From NCBI GenBank assembly GCA_947505105.1, contig CANNKG010000017.1, positions 1-46,546 of the forward strand: DNA of 46,546 nt. The letters are read 5' to 3'. The notes beneath the pieces were generated by a model. That model was not told the origin of the DNA, made no database searches, and saw only the letters and a program-made list of their open reading frames with translations. A program made the translations under genes and the position numbers. Below, one piece after another: positions 1 through 8,355 of the stretch; positions within the stretch are counted from its first letter, which is position 1, and every line of letters begins with the position of its first letter. The stretch is from Methylococcaceae bacterium (GTDB lineage: Bacteria; Pseudomonadota; Gammaproteobacteria; Methylococcales; Methylomonadaceae).

Positions 1-2
1 AC

Positions 3-101
3 GATGTTTTTCAGTTGATGCCTTCGGGTAAGCATCTGAGTGGTCGAGATTTGGGCTGTATGGAGCAGACGGCTTCACTCAAATACCGAGTTGCTGGATG
101 A
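3..101 (+). CDS. C-terminal fragment of an unidentified protein (cut by window edge)
   Basis: An open frame enters from the left edge and runs 32 codons to a TGA at 99-101. The visible residues include LMPSGKHLSG and ASLKYRVAG. The frame has ordinary coding character and nothing overlaps it. I do not recognise the family. Because the start lies outside the window, neither length nor function can be judged. Confidence 0.35.
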   Translation, partial: DVFQLMPSGKHLSGRDLGCMEQTASLKYRVAG

Positions 102-238
102 TTTTATAGGAATCAGACTGCCAAAAATTTAAAAACTTGAACATCGAGAAATAGTGTTTTGAACTTTTTACAGATAAATAATATTTTATTTTATATTTCA
201 ATACAGCAATAATTTTTAATTACTTTACCTTAATCCTC

Positions 239-505
239 TCACCGACTTTCCATTTCTTGCCTAATTCTCGCTTTTTCAATTTGAATCTGGTTATATCGGA
301 TTTGGTCTCGCAGTCGGATTTCTTCGAGTTCTTCATACTGCCGCTCAAGTTCGATTTTCAAGCGCTGTTCTCTAATTTGATGGCCATAGTTTGTTAAATA
401 GTAATGTCTATGGGAATAATCATCTGTCAGGTAATTACTATTGTATCTTGATAACGTGGCGCATCCTGAAATTGTAAATATTGATAATACTATTAAAATT
501 TTCAT
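239..505 (-). CDS. Small predicted lipoprotein
   Basis: The 88-residue product begins with a short hydrophobic signal (MKILIVLSIFTISGC) ending in a lipobox, with Cys15 the likely acylated residue, so it should be anchored to a membrane facing the periplasm. Residues about 45-88 are rich in Glu, Arg, Gln and Ile and look like one amphipathic or coiled-coil helix. I chose the ATG at 505 because an upstream extension would need a TTG codon and would spoil the signal peptide. No family is recognised. It ends next to the edge of the AT-rich stretch at 102-238. Confidence 0.6.
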   Translation of the reverse strand: MKILIVLSIFTISGCATLSRYNSNYLTDDYSHRHYYLTNYGHQIREQRLKIELERQYEELEEIRLRDQIRYNQIQIEKARIRQEMESR

Positions 506-535
506 TGCGAAAAGGATTCTCAATTTGTGATTGTC

Positions 536-823
536 CTAATCTTCCGGATAAAAGTAATACGCCTTCATGGATTTTAGAAATTCCGGCGTTAATTCGTAAC
601 CGATATTATCCGGCAAAACCGAATCGATACCGCATTTAGGACAAAAGACTGTTTTACCGGGACCTTTTGACTCATTGGGCGATTCCTCTGCCCAGCACTC
701 CGCGTCAATTTCGCTCGGTGGATAGATAGCCAAACAAAAAAAGCACCCACAGACTTTACTATTTAAAATATCTGCTTCATGCCAAGATGATTTCAGATGG
801 ACTGCTTCATAATCAATCTTCAC
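536..823 (-). CDS. Small zinc-ribbon-like cytoplasmic protein
   Basis: This 95-residue protein carries a CGCFFC pair near residues 25-30 and an FCPKCG pair near 60-65, spaced as in a zinc ribbon. The remainder has the composition of a soluble protein, and it resembles conserved 'cytoplasmic protein' entries from proteobacteria that have no assigned role. The start is GTG at 823, supported by AGAGG seven bases upstream. The next minus-strand gene starts at 505, so the two could be co-transcribed. Function is unknown; metal binding is inferred from the cysteines. Confidence 0.6.
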   Translation of the reverse strand: MKIDYEAVHLKSSWHEADILNSKVCGCFFCLAIYPPSEIDAECWAEESPNESKGPGKTVFCPKCGIDSVLPDNIGYELTPEFLKSMKAYYFYPED

Positions 824-865
824 AAATGTACCTCTCTAATTTGATGATTTAATTTTTTCAATGGC

Positions 866-1078
866 TTATTTTAATACCGCCCAAGACGCCCATTCTGAAC
901 AATGAGCGTTAGCGTTAACATCTTGATTCCTCCATGGACCGCCTTGTTTCAGGCATTTTCCTTTACTAGATGGCGAATCGATTGTGACATTCATTCCATA
1001 TCGATCAACGGTGCGAACACCGCCCCAGTAGTTACATCTGGCGCATAATTTGAAGCTTTTCGAATATAAATGAGTCAT
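866..1078 (-). CDS. Hypothetical Cys-rich small protein
   Basis: The 70-residue product has four cysteines: CARC near residues 12-15, then KCLKQGG and HCSEW further on. It may bind a metal through them. The ATG at 1078 is preceded by a GGAAA-like ribosome site. It is the first gene of a minus-strand run (866, 536, 239) that diverges from the WYL regulator; the space between them holds a weak copy of the 17-bp dyad found elsewhere in this region. I do not recognise a family. Confidence 0.5.
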   Translation of the reverse strand: MTHLYSKSFKLCARCNYWGGVRTVDRYGMNVTIDSPSSKGKCLKQGGPWRNQDVNANAHCSEWASWAVLK

Positions 1079-1147
1079 ATTTTTTCCATTTGTTTAAAAC
1101 TTCTAGGGATACTCTTTTCAATCCTTAAGGTATTAAACCATCGGCTT

Positions 1148-1164
1148 GCGACAGAATAGGCGCT
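1148..1164 (+). promoter_or_regulatory. Weak copy of the RCGACA dyad upstream of the WYL regulator
   Basis: GCGACAGAATAGGCGCT shares the GCGACA half and the AT-rich centre with the stronger sites listed below, but its right half has diverged. It overlaps a GGCGC-TATT-GCGCC hairpin at 1159-1172. It lies between the divergent genes starting at 1078 and 1269, where an autoregulatory operator would be expected. It is the least certain member of the set. Confidence 0.25.
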
Positions 1165-1268
1165 ATTGCGCCAAATAATTTTCATTACCGGTACGATCAG
1201 TAGACAAAATAAGCAGAAATCGCGTAGTGACGTCTATACTTGCTTATTTAGATCTTTGGAATGAAAAA

Positions 1269-2297
1269 ATGCCCAGCAATAGCGATCTTAATGCCGTTTC
1301 CCGTCAATGGGAGATGTTGAAACTGTTACCCACCAGAATACCAGGCATTACCTGTCGAGATTTACAAACAAAACTCCATGAACTCGGCTATTCAGTTTCA
1401 AAACGCACTGTTGAGCGGGATTTGCGGGATTTAAGCATTCCTTTTCCGATTTTATGTAATGACAAGGGTAAACCGTATGGATGGTATTGGTCACCCGGTA
1501 CTAGCGCAGACCTCCCTGCAATTACCCTCGCAGAAGCCTTGTCATTACGTTTAGTTGAAGATTTACTGAAACCATTATTACCGAGTGCGATTCTGACAAG
1601 TTTGCAAGCGCATTTTAATCAGGCGCAGAATAAATTAAAGAGCATGAGACACGACAATGCCGCAGCGCATTGGCAAGATAAGGTACGCCACGTTCCACCG
1701 ACGCTCCCCCTATTACCACCGGTTATCGACCAGGAAGTATTGGAAGTGATTCAACAAGCCTTACTCTATGATCAGCAAATAGAAGTTGAATACCAAACGG
1801 TACATGCTGATAAATGTTCGCGGCAGATATTACATCCTTTAGCGTTAGTACAGAGAGGGTCCGTTACTTATCTGGTCGCTACAGCGTTTAATTATCAAGA
1901 TAAACGCCTGTACGCAATGCATAGAATTCGTCAAGCTAATTCACTGAATGAACCAAGTATTAGACCGGCAGACTTTAACTTGGATGCTTTTATCGCTAGC
2001 GGAGCCTTACAATTTGGTACGGGAACGTTAAAATTGCAGGCATGGATTACCGATGATCTTGTCATTTATCTAACGGAAACACCATTGTCACAAGATCAGT
2101 CTCTAGAAAAAACCGCGGATGGCTATCACCTGAGTGCAACGGTAAGCGATAGCTGGCAACTTCGCTGGTGGATTCTCTCGCATGGAAGTTTTATGGTCAT
2201 CTTACAACCACTATCTCTTCGAAACGAAATAGCGGGAATAATGCAGCAATCCGTTCAGAAATATGCATCGATTTCAGCAGAATTTCCTCCTGAATGA
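1269..2297 (+). CDS. WYL-domain transcriptional regulator
   Basis: A helix-turn-helix lies in the first 70 residues (motif YSVSKRTVERDLRDL), and a WYL-type sensor core in the middle (HPLALVQRG followed by TYLVATA), then a C-terminal WYL extension. WYL proteins bind nucleic-acid ligands; relatives such as PafBC and DriD sense ssDNA and control DNA-damage or defence genes. I prefer the ATG at 1269; an in-frame GTG at 1227 would add 14 residues. Repeated 17-bp dyads with a TGTCG/CGACA core in front of nearby transcription units make it a candidate local regulator, though nothing in the sequence proves which protein binds them. Length (342 aa) is normal for the family. Confidence 0.85.
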   Translation: MPSNSDLNAVSRQWEMLKLLPTRIPGITCRDLQTKLHELGYSVSKRTVERDLRDLSIPFPILCNDKGKPYGWYWSPGTSADLPAITLAEALSLRLVEDLLKPLLPSAILTSLQAHFNQAQNKLKSMRHDNAAAHWQDKVRHVPPTLPLLPPVIDQEVLEVIQQALLYDQQIEVEYQTVHADKCSRQILHPLALVQRGSVTYLVATAFNYQDKRLYAMHRIRQANSLNEPSIRPADFNLDAFIASGALQFGTGTLKLQAWITDDLVIYLTETPLSQDQSLEKTADGYHLSATVSDSWQLRWWILSHGSFMVILQPLSLRNEIAGIMQQSVQKYASISAEFPPE

Positions 2298-2323
2298 TCT
2301 TTCGTGACACTTTAAGATTACAA

Positions 2324-2340
2324 ACGTCCCATTGTGTCGT
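2324..2340 (-). promoter_or_regulatory. RCGACA dyad upstream of the metallopeptidase-like gene
   Basis: On the minus strand this reads ACGACACAATGGGACGT, matching the RCGACA-N6-GWCGT pattern shared with the sites at 5429, 5475, 14591, 16224, 17166 and 17303. It lies 117 bp before the ATG at 2457 and just after the WYL gene. The operator role is inferred from recurrence and placement. Confidence 0.45.
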
Positions 2341-2456
2341 AACCCCTTGGTATCCTTTATAACAATTCTACGTCAATACCGGCTGCCTGTAGCTTTTAAA
2401 AAAAACCGCCGAGCCATTATTTCAGTAATACCCAATAATCAATAGGATACTTATCA

Positions 2457-2918
2457 ATGCACTTAGAAAAAACAACCCCTGATTTGAAACATCTTCTATC
2501 CTTGGCGGTCGCATGGGCAGAACGGCAATCTGAAATAATACAGAATTCAGGCTCGCCATTAAGTCTTCCTGAATTGGATTTAGCCAGAAGAATGGGCGTT
2601 GTCAAACCTGAAGAAATTCGTCTCCAGATTGTTGAGGAGATTCCGACGCCTACTAATTCTACGTTATCAAAGTTTGCAGATAGTTTAGGTCTTTTAGATC
2701 GAAGAATGGCAGGATTGACGCTTGGGTACAGTATATTCATTCTTAAAGGCAAAAGATCCAATCGAATTATTTCCCATGAATGCCGCCATGTATTCCAATA
2801 TGAGCAAGCAGGCTCCATGCAGATGTTTATCGAGGAATATATTTCGCAACTCATCCAGTTTGGATATGCAAATTCACCGTTTGAACAAGATGCTTATGCG
2901 CATGAAACTGATATTTAA
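2457..2918 (+). CDS. Putative zinc metallopeptidase-like protein
   Basis: The 153-residue product has an HExxH-like motif, HECRHVFQYE, at about residues 107-116, followed by FEQDAYAHE near the C-terminus, whose acidic residues could supply the third zinc ligand. Together these suggest a small gluzincin-type peptidase or a peptidase-derived protein. There is no signal peptide or membrane segment, so it should be cytoplasmic. The ATG has a GGATA ribosome site eight bases upstream. A long open frame on the opposite strand (2417-2854) is a shadow, since the HExxH motif and ribosome site are on the plus strand. Substrate unknown. Confidence 0.6.
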   Translation: MHLEKTTPDLKHLLSLAVAWAERQSEIIQNSGSPLSLPELDLARRMGVVKPEEIRLQIVEEIPTPTNSTLSKFADSLGLLDRRMAGLTLGYSIFILKGKRSNRIISHECRHVFQYEQAGSMQMFIEEYISQLIQFGYANSPFEQDAYAHETDI

Positions 2919-2979
2919 ATAATAAAGTATTAAACATTGAATTCTAAATTCAAGTTCTATACTTATTCGGAGGTTATTT

Positions 2980-3432
2980 ATGCCCCAACTGCTCGAACAT
3001 ATTGATGCTATTGCACGAAAAAAACAACGAGATATTTTATTTGTAACGTTTGAACCAAGGGCAACAATTTATCTTGGTGAGTATATAGGTAGAGATATAC
3101 TTGAGGAGGAACCGAATAATTATGATTATGAATCCGATCCTAAGCGTACAGAAGTCTGCCAGTGGTTAGATGATCATAAAATTTCTTGGCAAGAATGTGG
3201 CCATTTTGCGAGTGAATGTGGCTGGATGAGTTACTGCGGTCAAATTTATATTGACGTCCCTTATGATAAAAACAATGCTGAATACCAATTGCTAGAAGCT
3301 TATTTTGAATATCCCGATGGTAGTCCGCGTATGAAAAACATCGTTTTATATTGTTTAGCTTTAGAAATTGCAATGGTAAATGCACATCATGATGAGCCAG
3401 GATTCTGGGAAAACTGGGCTGAAAACTTTTGA
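2980..3432 (+). CDS. Hypothetical acidic protein, 150 aa
   Basis: A well-supported gene: ATG at 2980 with a strong CGGAGG ribosome site. The product is acidic and soluble, with WQECGHFASECGW in the middle (two Cys, one His) and a Trp-rich C-terminus (FWENWAENF). It follows the metallopeptidase-like gene by 61 bp in the same direction and may share its transcript. No family is recognised, and no transmembrane or signal segment is visible. Confidence 0.6.
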   Translation: MPQLLEHIDAIARKKQRDILFVTFEPRATIYLGEYIGRDILEEEPNNYDYESDPKRTEVCQWLDDHKISWQECGHFASECGWMSYCGQIYIDVPYDKNNAEYQLLEAYFEYPDGSPRMKNIVLYCLALEIAMVNAHHDEPGFWENWAENF

Positions 3433-3468
3433 GTATTTGAATAACGCACTTACAAAGTAATTAATATT

Positions 3469-4334
3469 ATGTGGTTACCGAATAAAATAGCCAAGCTACC
3501 TGTCAACACTGATGGCAAAGACTATATCATTGGCGATCTGCATGGCTGTTTTGCGTTATTAGAGAGATTGTTATCATCAGTTCACTTTGATCCTCAACAA
3601 GATCGTTTGTTTTCCGTTGGTGATTTAATTGACCGTGGTCCAGAGTCGTTGCGTTGTTTACAATTACTCACAGAACCCTGGTTTTACGCGGTACTCGGCA
3701 ATCATGAAGTGATGATAATTAATTTTTTCCTATCATATCTACAGAATGGTGTTTTTCAACACTTATCCGATACCGAAGATTCAGGTTTTTTAGAAAATGG
3801 CGGCGAGTGGGTCAATGCTTACTTTGATATTGAACAACGTTGTATGTTTCCAGCATTTACAAAAGCATTAGAGCCGCTGTTATCATTACCACTGCTATTA
3901 GTCGTTGGAGAAAATCAGTGTCGTTTTCATATTATCCACGCTCAACTTACCAAAACGAAATCAGATAAAACAATACCTTCGGTTTATGTAGATAAAGATA
4001 TTGACCGCTGGTTAGCGCATGAAAAAATACCCAAATGCGCTGTCAATAACTTATTATGGGGTCGGAGTTTAACCATAAAGAAACACCTTTTAGCAACGAA
4101 ACAGACGGGCTTATCGACTACGTTTTGTGGACATACTTCGCTCATAAACCTCGCAAAGTGTTGTCACACCTCTGTTTAGATACCGGCGCTTTTATAACAA
4201 CCCATGTTGATTCGGAATTTAATCGACTGGATTATGGTTTAACACTTTTTGATGTTCAGCAATGTTGCTGCTACTCGACTTCGGGGACAAGCCATTCGAT
4301 TTTTAGTCAAAAAATACCTCATGCAATGACGTAG
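3469..4334 (+). pseudogene. PP2A-like serine/threonine phosphatase, frameshifted
   Basis: The metallophosphatase signature is complete: GDLHGCF near residue 23, GDLIDRGPES near 50, and GNHEV near 78, so the family (PrpA/PrpB-like protein phosphatase or Ap4A hydrolase) is clear. The first frame reads as far as FCGHTSL and then hits a stop at 4179. The expected end (LDTGAF, then GLTLFDV) continues in the frame one base back, open to 4334. A single missing base between about 4127 and 4150 explains the break. The product as written would lose its C-terminal strand and probably be unstable. A sequencing error is an alternative explanation. Confidence 0.75.
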
Positions 4335-4506
4335 CTAACACGAAGAAATTAAATTGCCCGTTTTATGGAATGTACTGACGAAAGGAGTTCCTACCGCTTA
4401 AATATATTTGATTGGATACTGACAGTTTTATTCAGACATCCTATGGCGGTAGATTTTAATTACGAGCTACCTTCGCACAATCACTAAATAGCCAATGTTT
4501 ATTTAC

Positions 4507-5196
4507 CTACCAAATTCCTTTAGGTACATATGCATTTAATTTTTCTATTAACGAAGGTGGTAAGTTTTCGGGTAAAGTGGGTCGCTGCCCTTTTTTCTTA
4601 AGGAAGAAAACATGCTCATTAGAGGATTTATTTATATAATTCGCTTTTAGTTCGTCTTGTATCTTACTATTATACTGATCATATTTCACATCTGAAATCG
4701 ATTTTTTGTCAAATAATATAATTATATCGCCATCTATAAAATTTAATAACTCATCATTCATCGATATAATTCTTTTCATAGTTTCAGCTACGCATTCATG
4801 ACAAGCAAAAAGCATATTTTCACTAACTGCAAAATTATTGTTTTCGTTTTCATGCTTTGCTTTTTCGAAATCAGTAACAACCCAAATTATATGAATATTA
4901 TATTTTTCATACCCCATTGTATTTAAATTCTCAGTAATAATAGCAAAATCTGCGAGATTACTTAAGTTAATATCGATAATCAAATTAGGTTTTTCATTAT
5001 TATCAACGACCATAATACCATCAAGCATTTTATTTTTATAAGGAACATCTAGTTTATTGACTATTGTATCAGCTATCTCTTTTAAAATTCTTACATGTTG
5101 TATATTTTCGCTATCATATTCATCAATATTTTGACCTTGTAAAAAAAGTTTAGCTATTTCACCTGTTTGAGCAAGATAATATAAATCATCAAACAT
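4507..5196 (-). CDS. Zeta-toxin-like kinase C-terminal region without a P-loop (tentative)
   Basis: The 229-residue product contains NIHIIWVVTDFEKA, then SENMLFACHE and DGDIIILFDKK, which together recall the C-terminal half of zeta-toxin/UDP-GlcNAc-kinase-like P-loop proteins found in phages and plasmids. The N-terminal Walker A loop those proteins need is absent, so this is either a truncated gene or a regulatory relative. It is markedly more AT-rich than its neighbours, suggesting transfer. A 51-codon gene precedes it by 27 bp on the same strand. Assignment is from memory of the motif pattern and is uncertain. Confidence 0.4.
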   Translation of the reverse strand: MFDDLYYLAQTGEIAKLFLQGQNIDEYDSENIQHVRILKEIADTIVNKLDVPYKNKMLDGIMVVDNNEKPNLIIDINLSNLADFAIITENLNTMGYEKYNIHIIWVVTDFEKAKHENENNNFAVSENMLFACHECVAETMKRIISMNDELLNFIDGDIIILFDKKSISDVKYDQYNSKIQDELKANYINKSSNEHVFFLKKKGQRPTLPENLPPSLIEKLNAYVPKGIW

Positions 5197-5223
5197 AATA
5201 ATATATCCATTAATACATATATT

Positions 5224-5379
5224 TTAATTATTAACAAAATATTGCTTAGAGCTAGTTTTTACTGCCATTATTACAACATTATTAAAATCAGGATATTTTG
5301 TATCATCAATCTGTGCCAATGAATCTTCTATATCGTATGGGAACTGATAGGCGTTTTCATAATCATCAAAATCAAACAT
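5224..5379 (-). CDS. Small hypothetical protein, 51 aa
   Basis: A short ATG-started frame, MFDFDDYENAYQFP onward, ending in TAA at 5224. It is acidic at its N-terminus, AT-rich like the 229-aa gene that follows 27 bp downstream, and reads in the same direction. The layout (short acidic gene before a larger gene with kinase-like features) resembles an antitoxin-toxin pair, but no antitoxin family is recognised. Two RCGACA dyads lie just upstream, in the interval shared with the divergent rtcB. Confidence 0.4.
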   Translation of the reverse strand: MFDFDDYENAYQFPYDIEDSLAQIDDTKYPDFNNVVIMAVKTSSKQYFVNN

Positions 5380-5428
5380 ATCTCATTACTCATTGTTATT
5401 ACAGACGCATGTATTACTACACATTGCT

Positions 5429-5445
5429 GCGACAATATAAGACTC
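5429..5445 (+). promoter_or_regulatory. RCGACA dyad in the rtcB divergent promoter, site 1
   Basis: GCGACAATATAAGACTC matches the recurrent pattern (compare the minus-strand reading at 17303). It is 104 bp before the rtcB ATG and 50 bp before the divergent 51-aa gene. A repressor or activator bound here could control both directions. Role inferred. Confidence 0.45.
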
Positions 5446-5474
5446 ATTAAACACACGACTATTAAATTTCAAAT

Positions 5475-5491
5475 AAGTCACAAAATGTCGC
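5475..5491 (-). promoter_or_regulatory. RCGACA dyad in the rtcB divergent promoter, site 2
   Basis: On the minus strand it reads GCGACATTTTGTGACTT: the left half is conserved, the right half partly so. It lies 58 bp before the rtcB start, close to where a promoter would be. Two sites in one interval suggest cooperative binding. Role inferred. Confidence 0.35.
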
Positions 5492-5548
5492 ATAGATAAG
5501 ATTTAATATCCTTCTAAAAAATACATACCCAATTAAAGGACGACGACC

Positions 5549-6745
5549 ATGCCTATTCAACAAGTTTTACTAGATCAAAATGTACCGGTCAAAATTTGGA
5601 CGAATGACGTAGAAGAGCGCTCCAAGGAACAATTAAAAAACATCGCAAGTTTACCGTTCATACATCATCATATTGCAGCAATGCCTGACGTTCACGTAGG
5701 TCTTGGTGCCACTATCGGTTCGGTGATTGCAACGAATAATGCGATTATTCCCGCCGCTGTTGGCGTCGACTTAGGCTGCGGTATGGTTGCCGCGCGTTTA
5801 TCATTGACCACAAATGAACTCGATGAAAACAATTTGAAGAAAGTCTTCAATCAAATCAACCGTGATGTGCCAGTAGGTCGAAGCCAACATAGCGACGAGC
5901 GGATTTTGATAAATGCCGTTCAGCCTTTTGTCAGTGGCTTACAAACCATCACCGACAAGCATCCGGCATTGCTAAAAATTTTTAAGAAATTTAATACCTG
6001 GATGAATCAAATGGGGACGTTAGGTGGCGGCAACCATTTTATTGAAGTGTGCTTTGATGAAACACAAAATATCTGGATTATGCTGCATTCCGGCAGTCGT
6101 GGGATAGGCAATGGACTGGCGGATTATTTTATTCAGTTAGCACGCAAAGATATGGAGCGTTGGATGATTCAATTACCTGATCGTGATTTAGCTTACCTTA
6201 CAGAAGGTTCAGAGTATTTTGATGATTATGTAGCTGCGGTACATTGGGCGCAAGAATACGCGATGCAAAATCGCCAATCTATGATGGATTTGGTATTAGG
6301 CGCCTTAGCCCGTCATCTGCAATCCTTTACCGTCACGACTGAAGTAGTCAATTGCCATCATAACTATATAGCCAAGGAACATCACTTCGGCGCTGATGTT
6401 TGGGTCACGCGTAAAGGCGCTATCCGAGCGCGTAAAGGTGATTTAGGCATTATTCCCGGCAGTATGGGAGCCAAAAGTTATATTGTTCGCGGGTTGGGTA
6501 ATGAAGAAAGCTTTCACTCCAGTGCTCATGGGGCTGGTCGAAAAATGAGCCGATCAGCTGCCGAAAAACAATTCAGCCAAACCGATTTAATTGAGCAAAC
6601 TGAAGGCGTCATGTGTCGGAAAGACAAAGGTGTCATAGACGAAATACCGGGCGCTTATAAAAATATTGATCAAGTGATGGCAAATCAGAGCGATCTGACA
6701 GAAATATTACATTCACTTAAACAAATTATTTGCATTAAAGGGTGA
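5549..6745 (+). CDS. rtcB: RtcB-family RNA ligase
   Basis: RtcB joins 2',3'-cyclic phosphate and 5'-OH RNA ends using GTP and Mn2+, repairing or splicing cleaved RNA. All signature blocks are present: DVHVGLGA (about 47), GVDLGCGM (72-79, metal-binding Cys77), GGGNHFIE (about 159), HSGSRGIG (180), VNCHHN (about 267), KGAIRARKGD (289) and HGAGRKMSR (327), where His327 should be the guanylylated residue. Length (398 aa) is normal for the short clade. A GGA-containing ribosome site precedes the ATG. It overlaps or abuts the HDAC-like gene, indicating one operon, and two RCGACA dyads lie upstream. RNA repair is a sensible partner for a genome carrying RNA-cleaving CRISPR effectors. Confidence 0.93.
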   Translation: MPIQQVLLDQNVPVKIWTNDVEERSKEQLKNIASLPFIHHHIAAMPDVHVGLGATIGSVIATNNAIIPAAVGVDLGCGMVAARLSLTTNELDENNLKKVFNQINRDVPVGRSQHSDERILINAVQPFVSGLQTITDKHPALLKIFKKFNTWMNQMGTLGGGNHFIEVCFDETQNIWIMLHSGSRGIGNGLADYFIQLARKDMERWMIQLPDRDLAYLTEGSEYFDDYVAAVHWAQEYAMQNRQSMMDLVLGALARHLQSFTVTTEVVNCHHNYIAKEHHFGADVWVTRKGAIRARKGDLGIIPGSMGAKSYIVRGLGNEESFHSSAHGAGRKMSRSAAEKQFSQTDLIEQTEGVMCRKDKGVIDEIPGAYKNIDQVMANQSDLTEILHSLKQIICIKG

Positions 6746-6756
6746 GCAGGCATTTT

Positions 6757-7596
6757 ATGAAAGTATTTTACACCCCGCGTATGGTAGTCGCTGATGCTCA
6801 ATCTTATTCACCGAGCGCAGCAAAACCAAAACAAGTCGTCGAATCATGGCTTGCATCCGGTTTCCCGATTCAAATTATCCAACCCAAACCGGTAACCAGA
6901 GAGCAACTTTATCGGGCACACAGTCAAGAGTATGTCGACGGCGTTTTATCATTAAAAATACGAAATGGATTCGGCAATACCTTGAAATCAGTTGCAAAAT
7001 CATTGTTGTACACTAATGGCTCTATGCTGGCGGCAGCCCATGAGGCATTATTATCCAAGAGCATTACCTGTTCACCTACTTCAGGCTTTCATCATGCTCA
7101 TTGGCACAAAGGTAGCGCTTACTGCACATTTAATGGCTTGATGGTAACCACTCTTGATTTGCTCGAAATTGGCATCGCTACCAAAATTGGAATTTTAGAT
7201 TGCGATATGCATTATGGTGATGGTACGCAGCACATTATAGACACCTTAGGTGTTGCTGATGCTATTGTGCATTTTTCGGTAGGAGAAACACCGCACAATC
7301 CAAATACTTTTTTAAGCTGTTTAGAAGAGAAGATTCTGGAATTGTATTCCGAGTGCGACATTCTCCTTTATCAAGCGGGCGCCGATCCACACGTTGATGA
7401 TCCTTTAGGTGGCTGGTTATCCACCCAACAACTGATGCAAAGAGACAAGATTGTATTTGATACTGCGCGACTTATGAACCTCCCCGTGACTTGGAATCTT
7501 GCGGGTGGCTACCAACGTGATAGTTTCGGTAGCATTAGTCCGGTACTCGAAATACACGACAATACTATGCGTGTTGGAGTAATCGATACGGACTGA
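6757..7596 (+). CDS. Histone deacetylase-family hydrolase
   Basis: An arginase-fold, Zn-dependent deacetylase of the HDAC/acetoin utilisation group. Visible motifs: GFHHAHWHKGSAYC around residue 109 (charge-relay histidines), LDCDMHYGDGTQ around 147 (zinc-binding Asp and His), GADPHVDDPLGG around 208 (zinc-binding Asp) and LAGGYQRD around 250. The substrate could be an acetylated protein lysine or small amine. I chose ATG 6757; a GTG at 6742 overlapping the rtcB stop would add five residues. Tight spacing shows co-transcription with rtcB, which links a deacetylase to RNA repair here. 279 aa is on the short side for the family but includes all active-site blocks. Confidence 0.88.
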   Translation: MKVFYTPRMVVADAQSYSPSAAKPKQVVESWLASGFPIQIIQPKPVTREQLYRAHSQEYVDGVLSLKIRNGFGNTLKSVAKSLLYTNGSMLAAAHEALLSKSITCSPTSGFHHAHWHKGSAYCTFNGLMVTTLDLLEIGIATKIGILDCDMHYGDGTQHIIDTLGVADAIVHFSVGETPHNPNTFLSCLEEKILELYSECDILLYQAGADPHVDDPLGGWLSTQQLMQRDKIVFDTARLMNLPVTWNLAGGYQRDSFGSISPVLEIHDNTMRVGVIDTD

Positions 7597-7939
7597 TCTT
7601 GTGCCCTGATTTAGAGGACACTCGGCTTCACGCCCTGAGTCGGTGGGCGGGTTGGTTTTCTGATCATCATTGAATTATTTATAAGGGTTCTTTACGGTTT
7701 CACAATTATACTTGCCAGTCAATGCGTAAGTCCTATATAGTAAAATTGCGAAAGGCTTAATTCGAAATTAGGCTATGTCCTGAAGCATTTGAAGCTAAAA
7801 AAGTCGCTTAGCAATGTATGTGTCCGTGATATAGGGCAAGATCATGGGTGCGTAACATCAGTTAATAAAACAAACTGTGACGAAATGTTGCTAAAGATCT
7901 ATGCCTTATCTTCATTAATCTAACTTAAAAAGTATTCGT
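7597..7939. other. Intergenic region, possible mobile-element scar
   Basis: No open frame of note. The first 60 bases (GCCCTGATTTAGAGGACACT and on) look like an insertion-sequence end, but no partner end or transposase remains here. The rest is AT-rich and precedes the 124-aa gene without an obvious ribosome site. Confidence 0.25.
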
Positions 7940-8314
7940 ATGAAAATTATATCTACTCACTCTTGTGGTATTAAAGATCCGGAAAGTGGTGAAGAATTTG
8001 AATGGGAAGGAGATGAAGAGGCTCTTTGTAATTCTTCTTTGATAACGGAGGTATTACTTCATAGTCTTGCAGATAGCCCTTTTATTGGAGGAGAATTTTT
8101 TTGTAAATGGGAAGCTTTTTATAAAGAAAATAAAAACCGAATTGATAAAAATGGAGATGAAGAGTATTTAGATGTTGACGAATTATTAGAAGAATTTGAC
8201 AGTCCACATTTCGCTTTAGAAGTGACAACTGGGGGCGGCCCTAGCCTTTCTACCATCTATTTTATTCTTGAAGAAAAGTATGAAAGCCAGTTAGATAGGT
8301 TACTAATTAGATAG
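7940..8314 (+). CDS. Hypothetical acidic protein, 124 aa
   Basis: The product is strongly acidic (clusters of Glu and Asp throughout, for example EWEGDEEALC and EEYLDVDELLEEF) with one Gly-rich turn, TTGGGPSLST, near residue 98. It has no signal or membrane segment. Its gene is AT-rich compared with rtcB and lies isolated between the rtcB operon and an IS630 remnant, so it probably arrived separately. No family recognised. Confidence 0.5.
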   Translation: MKIISTHSCGIKDPESGEEFEWEGDEEALCNSSLITEVLLHSLADSPFIGGEFFCKWEAFYKENKNRIDKNGDEEYLDVDELLEEFDSPHFALEVTTGGGPSLSTIYFILEEKYESQLDRLLIR

Positions 8315-8355
8315 AGTTAGTGTGCTGAACTTATAGATTTTCAGAAAATTATACT

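Noticed and set aside
2417-2854. 145-aa minus-strand open frame
   Set aside because: Antisense to the gene with HExxH motif, ribosome site and sensible composition.
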